Notes: a model not told the origin generated them from the sequence alone. DNA of 5,385 nucleotides from JBDRLH01 sp043813215 (GCA_043813215.1 JBDRLH010000043.1:1-5385); one strand, 5' to 3'. Shown: positions 1-5,385, counted from the first letter of the stretch. Numbers and translations are program-made.

Positions 1-2
1 GA

Positions 3-458
3 TCCGATGGGACAGCTAACACCATATCCGCCTACGGTAGAGCATCCCCTAGCTCCGTGGCTTTTAAGGCAGCGGTGTATGACGATAATGGTTCTGGTGG
101 TGAGCCTACAACTATTAAGTCATACAGCACCGCCGTAACCGCAAATGCAACACCTCAATGGTGGGAGGCTGATATTACCGATGTTGATTTGACAGCCGGA
201 GACTGGTATGTAGGTGTTCTGGCTGGAGGGTCATACTTTTGGTTCTACTACGACAGCGATTCGTGGACTTCCAGGACGCTTGCCGGATGGCAGTATAATT
301 ATACAACGCCCGGAAACTGGGCACCCGTTTCGGACTCCCACGTAACCTATAAGTTCTGCGTTTACTCCACCTATACACCTGAAGGGGGAGGGGCGGCGAC
401 TTGGCAGCCCAGGCCAGGGATAATTTCCCCCTCGGGCGGAGGATTCTTGATGTTCTGA
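3..458 (+). CDS. C-terminal end of a large uncharacterised protein with a beta-sandwich-like domain (partial at left edge)
   Basis: The frame is already open at the left edge (codons in phase from base 3) and ends at TGA 456-458, giving 151 visible residues. A GTG at 57 lies inside the domain and is unlikely to be the true start, because the residues before it continue the same domain. The pattern is FKAAVYDDNGSGGEP, then WWEADITDVDLTAGDWYVGV, then an aromatic-rich strand (YFWFYYDSD). It resembles a beta-sandwich module of large secreted or particle-associated proteins known mainly from environmental bacteria and phages, which have an A-x-Y-x-D-x-x-G-x-P-G turn followed by LTAGTYWLG. That family resemblance is from memory, and the function is unknown. 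After the domain come a GGG linker, a Pro/Gly-rich segment and a short hydrophobic end (GGGFLMF). There is no transmembrane segment. The G+C content is higher than in the genes to the right. It could be an adhesin, a surface-layer protein or a prophage structural protein. Confidence 0.72.
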   Translation, partial: SDGTANTISAYGRASPSSVAFKAAVYDDNGSGGEPTTIKSYSTAVTANATPQWWEADITDVDLTAGDWYVGVLAGGSYFWFYYDSDSWTSRTLAGWQYNYTTPGNWAPVSDSHVTYKFCVYSTYTPEGGGAATWQPRPGIISPSGGGFLMF

Positions 459-470
459 AAGAACATTCAA
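447..470 (+). other. Hairpin enclosing the stop codon of the first gene
   Basis: TTGATGTTC (447-455) pairs with GAACATTCAA (461-470), giving nine base pairs with one bulged base and the five-base loop TGAAA. The stop codon TGA of the upstream gene opens this loop. No run of T follows, so it is not a classic intrinsic terminator. It could be a weak terminator or a structure that protects the 3' end. Confidence 0.4.
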
Positions 471-475
471 TGTAA

Positions 476-493
476 ATTGTGAATTGTGAATTG
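476..493 (+). repeat. Short tandem repeat of ATTGTGA (2.6 copies)
   Basis: ATTGTGA occurs at 476-482 and 483-489, followed by a partial copy ATTG at 490-493. The repeat sits just upstream of a TATAAT box, and its TTGTGA units are the best available -35-like hexamers. It may be simple A+T-rich slippage sequence. Confidence 0.6.
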
Positions 494-504
494 AAAATTA
501 TAAT
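477..504 (+). promoter_or_regulatory. Putative sigma70-type promoter for the metal-binding-repeat protein
   Basis: A perfect -10 box, TATAAT, lies at 499-504. TTGTGA at 477-482 (four of six matches to TTGACA) is 16 bases upstream. Transcription would be expected to start near 511, only about six bases before the ATG at 517, so the mRNA would be almost leaderless. This fits the lack of any Shine-Dalgarno sequence before this start. The region is A+T-rich, so chance matches are possible. Confidence 0.45.
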
Positions 505-516
505 AATAAAAATTCA

Positions 517-1548
517 ATGAACAAAATTATATATTTTCTTAAATATCATAATGCAATCCCGATTATACTTGGAGTGGTTTTACTGGGGACGGCCGGCGCT
601 TTTGCCAATGAGGATGTCAGGAGTGCGGTTATAGGCCAAAAGGTTGAGAATATTATTGGCATAGACAATGCCCAGCTTCTGTCCGCTGATTTGGATAATT
701 TTGATCAGGCCCTGAGGATTGAGGATGTCACCCAAGACAATGAGAATTATTACATCAATTATATTTACAGAACTTTGGCGATAAGAGATAATGTTTGGCA
801 GGAGGTTTTAAAAGAAAACACCCTGACTGTTGGCATAAAATCAATGGAGGGCAAGGATTTGGGGCTTTATGTCCAAGAAGAACTTTCCGAAGTGGCTGAT
901 TGGGAGTTGAATCATTTAAAAAGAGTTCAGTCCGAAGAAAAAGAAATAGGAATAACCATACTGACCGCCTCGGTTGATTATACGGGCTTGATCGGTTTGG
1001 TTTTGGACGCAAGAGACAAAATATTGCCCGGCTACAAGCCGGTTGTCACCCAAGAAATTTGCGACGGCATAGATAATAATAAAAACGGACAAATTGACGA
1101 AGGGTTTAAAGTGGGCCAAATATGTTTGGTTGGGAATGGCATTTGCCAGCGGCAAGGAATTTATGATTGCTCTTCTGACGGGAAATCGGTTTGTTCGGCT
1201 GTACCGGGAGAACCCGGCCAGGAAATTTGCGACAGCATAGACAATGATTGCGACGGGCAAATAGATGAAGAAAATGTTTGTCAAAATGAAACTCAGAAAC
1301 AGCCAGAAATTATCTGCACACCGGCATTTGAGATTTGTAACGGAGTTGACGATGATTGCGACAATGAAATTGACGAGGCAGGAGTTTGTATTTCAGAGCC
1401 CATTGTTAATCCGCCAATTGAGTTGACTCCGACAACGACTGAAGAAGCTGCCACGACAACAGAATCTACTACTACCGAGCCGACAATTGAACAACCGCCG
1501 GCTATTGAAGAATTGCCAACTGAACCGGCTACAACAACAGAGGAATAA
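517..1548 (+). CDS. Secreted MopE-type metal-binding-repeat protein with Thr/Glu/Pro-rich tail
   Basis: The protein is 343 residues long. Residues 1-11 are basic, 12-27 are hydrophobic, and AFA at 28-30 is a likely signal-peptidase I site, so export is expected. Uncleaved, the segment would be an N-terminal anchor. Residues 31-175 are a conserved-looking domain I cannot name. Three Asp-rich repeats follow, near 180-197, 236-255 and 272-291, with the pattern E-I-C-D-x-I-D-N-D-C-D-x-x-I-D-E typical of the putative metal-binding (MopE) motif. The acidic loop resembles an EF-hand-like calcium site. The first repeat is degenerate, with DNNKNG in place of DNDCDG. A Cys-rich module (198-235; GQICLVGNGIC, YDCSS, SVCSAVPG) joins repeats one and two, as in related repeat proteins. 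Residues 296-343 are a low-complexity TTTE/P tail, probably disordered. The ATG at 517 is the only sensible start because the signal peptide begins there; no Shine-Dalgarno is visible. Metal binding is inferred from the repeats, and the biological role is unknown. Confidence 0.88.
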   Translation: MNKIIYFLKYHNAIPIILGVVLLGTAGAFANEDVRSAVIGQKVENIIGIDNAQLLSADLDNFDQALRIEDVTQDNENYYINYIYRTLAIRDNVWQEVLKENTLTVGIKSMEGKDLGLYVQEELSEVADWELNHLKRVQSEEKEIGITILTASVDYTGLIGLVLDARDKILPGYKPVVTQEICDGIDNNKNGQIDEGFKVGQICLVGNGICQRQGIYDCSSDGKSVCSAVPGEPGQEICDSIDNDCDGQIDEENVCQNETQKQPEIICTPAFEICNGVDDDCDNEIDEAGVCISEPIVNPPIELTPTTTEEAATTTESTTTEPTIEQPPAIEELPTEPATTTEE

Positions 1549-1843
1549 TCAGTGTTTTAAAATTATCGAGCGCAATTTTAAAAGAAAATACGCCGAGGTC
1601 GACTTGGCAGGAACAAAAAATAACGAATTGGTTATTTTTGAAGTAAGAACAAAGAGAGGAGAGATGTTCGGTTCGCCCGAAGATACGTTTAACAGAAAAA
1701 AATTGGGCAAGATATGGCTGGGTGCCAGGATTCTGGCCTCGGCCAAAAAATGGCAAGGTTTATTGAGGATAGACGCAGTCTGCGTCGTGCTCAAGGAAGA
1801 CAATAACGTTCTAAGGATCAATCATTATGAAAATATAATATAA
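1487..1843 (+). CDS. YraN/UPF0102 family nuclease-like protein, apparently truncated at the N-terminus (possible pseudogene)
   Basis: From about 1553 the frame reads CFKIIERNFKRKYAEVDLAG, then ELVIFEVRTKRGEMFGSPED and later LRIDAVCVV. These match the core of the YraN (UPF0102) family, which has a restriction-endonuclease-like fold: the 'ILERN..-G-E-I-D' strand, the E-V-K/R strand with its downstream F-G-S-P-E, and the R-x-D-V-V strand. Arg in E-V-R also occurs in the E. coli YraN as I recall it, so it is not a defect. The family's first helix, roughly 20-25 residues with G-x-x-(G)-E and A-x-x-x-L, is missing. Upstream in this frame lies only out-of-phase translation of the previous gene's Thr/Glu tail. 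There is no in-frame ATG. The first usable start is TTG at 1487, which overlaps the upstream gene by 62 bases, and the open frame begins after a TGA at 1424-1426. The 3' end is intact (TAA 1841-1843, followed at once by a second TAA). Either a deletion has fused the neighbours or translation starts unusually. The cellular role of YraN is poorly known. Confidence 0.6.
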   Translation: MNNRRLLKNCQLNRLQQQRNNQCFKIIERNFKRKYAEVDLAGTKNNELVIFEVRTKRGEMFGSPEDTFNRKKLGKIWLGARILASAKKWQGLLRIDAVCVVLKEDNNVLRINHYENII

Positions 1844-1854
1844 TAAACTATAAT
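1834..1854 (+). promoter_or_regulatory. Possible promoter: overlapping TATAAT boxes before the Wzy-like/TPR gene
   Basis: TATAAT occurs at 1834-1839, 1839-1844 and 1849-1854, in the A+T-only stretch between the yraN-like stop and the ATG at 1872. The last copy would give a start near 1861, a leader of about 11 bases. A weak -35 match (TTATGA, 1825-1830) lies 18 bases upstream of it. Such matches arise easily by chance in sequence of this composition, and the short gap equally suits co-transcription with the upstream gene. Confidence 0.25.
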
Positions 1855-1871
1855 CAAAATAATATAAAATT

Positions 1872-4091
1872 ATGCAAAACAAATTAGATCGCATCATAAA
1901 AATAATTATTAATTTGCTGGTATTCCTGGTGCCTTTATTTTTTCTGCCCTTTTCCTATGAAGCTTTCGAGTTTAATAAGCAGTACTTGCTGTTTTTTCTG
2001 GTTTTAATCGCTCTTTTTGCCTGGCTGGCAAGGATGATATTTTTGGACAAAGAAGTAAAATTCAATAGGACGCCTTTGGACATCCCGATTCTAGCTGTCG
2101 TATTTCTGGCCGTCCTTTCAGTTATTTTTTCTAGCGACAAATTTTCTTCGCTTTTTGGCACCTACGGCCGCTTTTCAGACGGGCTGATCCCGTTTTTGGT
2201 CATGATAATTTTCTATTTTCTGGTTACGAACAATGACGTCAAAATTTTCAACCTGATTAAATTATTCATTTATTCCGGTTCCATAGTCATCTTGGCCGGC
2301 TATTTTTCGGTTTTCGAGATATGGGTAAAAATAAACGCCATACTCAAGTTTTTACCTCAAATCATGCTGCAGGGAAATTTTAATCCAGTCTCGGGACCCA
2401 TGGAAGGATTGGCGATATTTATTTCGATATTTCTGGCGCTATTGGTCGGAATCCTGCTGACTCAAAAATCAGAATCTAAGATTAAAAATTTATTTTATTG
2501 GCTGGTCTTGGCGGCCGGCCTCGGATTGCTCCTAATAATAGATTTTTCTCCGGCCTGGATTGTTTTGTTGGTAGCTTTATTGGCGTTTGTGGCTTTTTCC
2601 CTGGTGACCAGGATGTTTAAAGAGGACGTTAACAAGCTTTTATTGCCGATATTTTTATCTGTCATGGCCGGAGTGTTTTTATTGGTTAATTTGCCTGGAA
2701 ATTTTCAAAATCAGATTCCCAGGGAAACGGTTATAAGCCAAGGGCAGTCGTGGAGCGTAGCAATAAAAACAGCTATATCCGGTCCAAAGAACGTATTTTT
2801 GGGATCGGGCCCTGGAACGTTTTCTCTGGATTTTTCAAAATTCAAATCGGCCGAATTAAACAAAACCGATCTTTGGCAGTACAGGTTTGATAGGGCGGGG
2901 AGCGGTTTTGCGGAAACCTTAGCAACGACCGGGTTTTTGGGATCTTTATCTAATCTTTTTTTGATTGGGTTGTTTCTGATGATGAATTGGATATTTCTCA
3001 AATTAAAAGATAAAAATTCAGAAGCCAAAGATCAGTTGCCCATGCTAATGTTTTTTGTCGCCTTGCTGGTGGGGCAGATCGTCTATTATCAGAATACCGC
3101 CACGATGTTTATGTTCTGGCTGGTTTTAGCGTTAAGCTCCGCCAATATGCAAAAAAACCCGGGAGAGCTGAAATATTCCTTCAAAGAGTTCCCGGAAATT
3201 GGATTAATTTTCAGCGTAGTCTTGGTTGTTATTGCCGTTATATTTTTGGGATTGTCTTTTTTCGCCGTAAGATTTTATTTGGCAGATGCGGCTTATCTAA
3301 AAGCGATCATGTCTTATGACGAGCAAGTCCAGGCAAAAAATTTAGAAACAGCAGCGGCGTACAATCCTTATCAGATTCAGTATAAGATAATTTTGTCCCG
3401 TTTTTATCTGGCCCAAGCTTTGGCCGAGGTAAGGAAACCGGTCAATGCACAAAATTTTCAAAAAGCCGAAAGCGGGATTGGCAAAGCCATTGACCTGGCC
3501 AGGATTATTACTGAGATTTCTGAAAACAATGTGGCGGCCTGGGAAAACAGAGGACTTCTTTATCGCGATGTTGATAATCTGGTTTCGGGGGCGGCTGACT
3601 GGGGAATTAAATCTTTTGAAAAAGCCACGGCCTTGGAACCGACAAATCCGGCGCTCCATACGGAATTGGGCAAATTATTATTGGCAACGAAGAAAGAAGA
3701 TGCCAGAAAAGAATTTGACAAAGCCATTGAATTAAAGTCTGATTATTCCGACGCCATGATTCAGCAAGCGCTGCTTTTAGAAGAAGAAGGCAAATCCGAA
3801 GATGCCATAAACAAATTAGAGGCTCAAGTTTTAGTAAATCCCCATGACTTAGAGGTTCTTTTCCAATTGGGCAGGTTTTATTACAACAACAAGCGGGCAG
3901 ATGAGGCGATTCTGGTATTCCAAAGAATTGTCACTTTTTCCCCCAATTATTCCAATGCCCATTATGCTTTGGGGGTGATTTTTTCCGGCAGAGGGGAGGA
4001 CGGTTCGGCGCTGGCCGCATTTAAAAAAGTTTTAGAATTAAATCCCGGGAACGAGGACGTCATTGACAAGATAAGAGCGCTGGAAAAATAA
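1872..4091 (+). CDS. Polytopic membrane protein with O-antigen-ligase-like (Wzy_C) region and C-terminal TPR repeats
   Basis: The protein is 739 residues long. About 12-13 hydrophobic segments can be seen, near 10-28, 36-57, 71-88, 104-119, 127-150, 176-197, 206-223, 226-244, 256-273, 351-376, 389-404, 408-424 and 442-468. A long hydrophilic loop (about 274-350) carries SWSVAIKTAISGP, then FLGSGPGTFSLDF, then FAETLATTGFLG. This layout is that of the O-antigen ligase / polymerase (Wzy_C) superfamily. Canonical ligases have a HN-x-x-L motif before the 'TG-x-x-G' helix; here the corresponding stretch is RAGSGFAETL, without His. After the last membrane segment come about five or six TPR units (residues about 530-726), with helices ending in ALEPTNP, AIELKSDYSD, VLVNPHD, VTFSPNYSNA and VLELNPGNED. 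TPRs usually bind proteins. The likely place is the cytoplasmic membrane, with a role in envelope glycan or protein glycosylation, but the substrate is unknown and catalysis is doubtful. The ATG at 1872 lies 28 bases after the yraN-like stop, with no Shine-Dalgarno. The two genes may be co-transcribed. Confidence 0.85.
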   Translation: MQNKLDRIIKIIINLLVFLVPLFFLPFSYEAFEFNKQYLLFFLVLIALFAWLARMIFLDKEVKFNRTPLDIPILAVVFLAVLSVIFSSDKFSSLFGTYGRFSDGLIPFLVMIIFYFLVTNNDVKIFNLIKLFIYSGSIVILAGYFSVFEIWVKINAILKFLPQIMLQGNFNPVSGPMEGLAIFISIFLALLVGILLTQKSESKIKNLFYWLVLAAGLGLLLIIDFSPAWIVLLVALLAFVAFSLVTRMFKEDVNKLLLPIFLSVMAGVFLLVNLPGNFQNQIPRETVISQGQSWSVAIKTAISGPKNVFLGSGPGTFSLDFSKFKSAELNKTDLWQYRFDRAGSGFAETLATTGFLGSLSNLFLIGLFLMMNWIFLKLKDKNSEAKDQLPMLMFFVALLVGQIVYYQNTATMFMFWLVLALSSANMQKNPGELKYSFKEFPEIGLIFSVVLVVIAVIFLGLSFFAVRFYLADAAYLKAIMSYDEQVQAKNLETAAAYNPYQIQYKIILSRFYLAQALAEVRKPVNAQNFQKAESGIGKAIDLARIITEISENNVAAWENRGLLYRDVDNLVSGAADWGIKSFEKATALEPTNPALHTELGKLLLATKKEDARKEFDKAIELKSDYSDAMIQQALLLEEEGKSEDAINKLEAQVLVNPHDLEVLFQLGRFYYNNKRADEAILVFQRIVTFSPNYSNAHYALGVIFSGRGEDGSALAAFKKVLELNPGNEDVIDKIRALEK

Positions 4092-4096
4092 CGGGC

Positions 4097-4125
4097 TTGA
4101 CTTGTTGTCTGGCTTTTGCTATACT
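4097..4125 (+). promoter_or_regulatory. Strong sigma70-type promoter for rpoB
   Basis: The -35 box TTGACT (4097-4102) and the -10 box TATACT (4120-4125) are separated by exactly 17 bases. TG at 4117-4118, one base before the -10, makes it an extended -10 promoter. Each hexamer matches the consensus at five of six positions. Transcription should begin near 4132. The promoter starts six bases after the stop codon of the membrane-protein gene, so rpoB probably has its own transcript here. Confidence 0.72.
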
Positions 4126-4131
4126 TTAATT

Positions 4132-4290
4132 TAGTTTTATCTATAGAATATTTCGGCTAATTTAAGAATTACCCTTTTGTTTGAATATTCGATTTTCATT
4201 TTATAGGCAACAAACTCGCCCCAAAGGCTTTTGGTGTATTTTTGGGGTATTTTTGGCATTAAATTAACAATTAATTTTAGTTGTTCGGCC
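4132..4290 (+). promoter_or_regulatory. Untranslated leader of rpoB (about 158 nt) with competing hairpins
   Basis: The segment between the predicted start of transcription and the rpoB ATG contains no ATG and no Shine-Dalgarno. CCCCAAA (4219-4225) can pair with TTTGGGG (4241-4247), while its inner part CCAAA (4221-4225) can pair instead with TTTGG (4230-4234) across a four-base loop, so the two folds exclude each other. A second hairpin of A-T pairs only (AAATTAA 4261-4267 with TTAATTT 4271-4277) stands 13 bases before the ATG. The length and structure suggest post-transcriptional control, but no known leader family was recognised. Confidence 0.4.
4236..4256 (+). repeat. Direct repeat GTATTTTTGG with 11-base period in the rpoB leader
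   Basis: GTATTTTTGG occurs at 4236-4245 and again at 4247-4256, separated by one base, so the copies lie about one helical turn apart. A shorter related copy, TTTTGG, lies at 4229-4234. All three can pair with CCAAA at 4221-4225 in the RNA. The repeat could be a protein-binding site or part of the leader fold. Confidence 0.5.
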
Positions 4291-5385
4291 ATGGAAGAAA
4301 CTAAAATAATTCTTCCCGAGAAGAATTTCGGCAAAGCTAAAGTTTCTCTGCCCCTGCCTTATCTCCTGTCTTTAGAAAAAGAGAGCTGGCAATGGTTTTG
4401 GGAAAAAGGGCTAAAAGAACTTTTTCAGGAAGTATCTCCCATCCGCGATTACACCGGCAAAGAGCTGGAGCTTTGGTTTTTGGATTATAAATTAGATGAA
4501 CTGAAATATAAGACAGACCTGGAGGCAAGATTAAACAACGATTCTTACGAGGTCGCCCTTAGGGTCAAAACAAGACTGGTGAATTTAAAATCCAAAGAAA
4601 TCAAGGAGCAGGAGATTTTTCTGACTGATTTCCCCGTTATGACAGAGAGAGGGACTTTTATTGTCAATGGCGTAGAAAGGGTGGCTATTGCTCAGTTGAT
4701 CAGGTCTCCCGGAGTTTTTATCACTGCCCAGCCGATAGCCGGCAAAAATTATTTCGGAGCAAAAATTATTCCCAACAGAGGCGCCTGGTTGGAACTTGAA
4801 ACCGAATCGTCCGGATTTTTAGGTATAAAAATTGACAGGAAAAGGAAAGTTGCCGCAACAACCATTTTGCGGGCTTTTGGCATTGAAGACGATGCAAAGA
4901 TAAAAGAATTATTCAAAGACGTTGACAAAGGAAGCGTAAATTATATCAATGAAACTCTAAAGCGGGATATCACCCATAATCAGGCCGAAGCCCTGGTCGA
5001 GATTTACAGCCGATTGCGCCCGGGAGACATGGTTACTCCCGATACCGCCAGAGAATTGATTTGGAATATGTTTTTTAATTTTGAAAGATACGATTTATCA
5101 AAAGTCGGCAGATGGCGCACTTGGCAAAGGCTGCCGGAATTAAAAACTCGAAAAGCAAAAAAGAAGCAAAAATTAACTGATGAAATAACCATACAAGACA
5201 GAGTTTTAAAGCCAGAAGACGTTGTCGAGACCATTCGTGAAATCATAAGGCTGAATAATGATCCCGAAGGAAAACCCGATCAAATCGATCACCTCGGCAA
5301 CAGAAGGGTCCGGACTCTTGCGGAATTATTGATCAATCGCATGAGAGTCGGCATTATGCGCATGGAGAGGATTATTAAAGACAGA
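4291..5385 (+). CDS. rpoB: RNA polymerase beta subunit, N-terminal part (cut by right edge)
   Basis: 365 codons are present and the frame is open at the right edge. The beta subunit forms one side of the RNA polymerase active-site cleft and binds DNA, RNA and rifampicin. Identifying stretches are SPIRDYTGKELEL (about 49-61), VMTERGTFIVNGVERV (about 116-131) running into AQLIRSPGVF, AKIIPNRGAWLELE (157-170) and IDHLGNRRVRTLAELLINRM (332-351). The HLGNRR motif falls near residue 334, against about 447 in E. coli, so the large lineage-specific insertions of the E. coli protein are absent and this is a short form. The Arg and Gln equivalent to E. coli R143 and Q148 of the N-terminal rifampicin cluster are present (R130, Q135), and V146 is Ile133. 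The main rifampicin region lies beyond the window. The ATG at 4291 fits the usual family start. The nearest in-frame upstream stop is at 4204-4206, with only TTG/GTG between. Neither rplJ nor rplL precedes it; the upstream neighbour is an envelope gene. Confidence 0.97.
   Translation, partial: MEETKIILPEKNFGKAKVSLPLPYLLSLEKESWQWFWEKGLKELFQEVSPIRDYTGKELELWFLDYKLDELKYKTDLEARLNNDSYEVALRVKTRLVNLKSKEIKEQEIFLTDFPVMTERGTFIVNGVERVAIAQLIRSPGVFITAQPIAGKNYFGAKIIPNRGAWLELETESSGFLGIKIDRKRKVAATTILRAFGIEDDAKIKELFKDVDKGSVNYINETLKRDITHNQAEALVEIYSRLRPGDMVTPDTARELIWNMFFNFERYDLSKVGRWRTWQRLPELKTRKAKKKQKLTDEITIQDRVLKPEDVVETIREIIRLNNDPEGKPDQIDHLGNRRVRTLAELLINRMRVGIMRMERIIKDR

Noticed and set aside
916..1284. Long minus-strand open frames opposite the metal-binding-repeat gene and elsewhere (also 231-470, 2711-3028, 3342-3659, 5004-5246)
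   Set aside because: All lie opposite convincing + strand genes, show no recognisable domains or start signals, and have the composition expected of antisense readings.
1487..1600. Programmed +1 frameshift joining the repeat protein to the YraN-like frame
   Set aside because: The YraN frame is +1 relative to the upstream frame, and family-like sequence starts right at the stop. However, no recognisable slippery codon or stimulatory structure is seen at GAG-GAA-TAA, and such a fusion would put a DNA-metabolism domain on an exported protein.
3445..3735. A 96-codon + strand frame inside the TPR region of the membrane-protein gene
   Set aside because: It lies wholly within a well-supported gene in another phase, has no family-like features and is explained as an out-of-phase reading.
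4080..4100. Intrinsic terminator after the membrane-protein gene
   Set aside because: No G+C-rich stem followed by a T-run lies between the stop codon and the rpoB promoter, so read-through is possible.
4146..4190. Inverted repeat GAATATT / AATATTC in the rpoB leader
   Set aside because: Only seven A-T-rich pairs separated by 31 bases; expected by chance in this composition.
4137..4334. Small minus-strand frame across the rpoB leader
   Set aside because: It overlaps the rpoB start and the predicted leader, has no promoter facing it and no recognisable protein features.
1..5385. Recoded TGA (glycine), as in some Gracilibacteria and SR1 lineages
   Set aside because: TGA ends the first gene and does not occur inside the recognised genes, so the standard bacterial code fits.
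1..5385. CRISPR arrays, tRNA or rRNA genes, insertion sequences, attachment sites
   Set aside because: No spaced direct repeats, cloverleaf, rRNA-like conserved sequence, transposase or terminal inverted repeats were seen in reading either strand.

Overview
The window reads as a piece of a bacterial chromosome from a lineage of the Patescibacteria / candidate phyla radiation (Parcubacteria-like), or something close to it. This is an inference from gene content. It rests on an O-antigen-ligase-like membrane protein fused to TPR repeats, a small secreted MopE-type metal-binding-repeat protein, a YraN remnant, and a short-form rpoB that stands apart from the usual rplKAJL cluster, all in A+T-rich DNA with the standard code (TGA is used as a stop and does not occur inside the genes). 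All supported genes lie on the + strand.

Layout, left to right. (1) Positions 3-458: the 3' end of a gene of unknown function whose product has a beta-sandwich-like C-terminal domain and a glycine-rich tail. Its first 180 bases are about 52% G+C by hand count, above the neighbouring genes. (2) A 58-base gap with a hairpin over the stop codon, a tandem heptamer, and a promoter-like TATAAT only 12 bases before the next ATG. (3) Positions 517-1548: a secreted protein with three Asp-rich metal-binding repeats and a Thr/Glu/Pro-rich tail. (4) Overlapping or abutting it, a YraN/UPF0102 nuclease-family reading frame that appears to lack its N-terminus. (5) Positions 1872-4091: a 739-residue polytopic membrane protein (Wzy_C-like region plus TPR tail). 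(6) A 199-base gap with the best promoter in the window (TTGACT-17-TATACT with an extended -10) and a leader of about 158 nt with competing hairpins. (7) From 4291 to the right edge: the first 365 codons of rpoB (RNA polymerase beta).

The first four genes may form envelope/surface-related transcription units. The secreted repeat protein has a signal peptide, and the Wzy-like/TPR protein is an inner-membrane protein. rpoB appears to have its own promoter. No RNA genes, mobile elements, CRISPR arrays or obviously new multi-gene system were seen. The points most worth a second look are the truncated yraN at a low-complexity junction, the nearly leaderless promoter arrangement, the structured rpoB leader, and the loss of the usual His motif in the Wzy-like loop.
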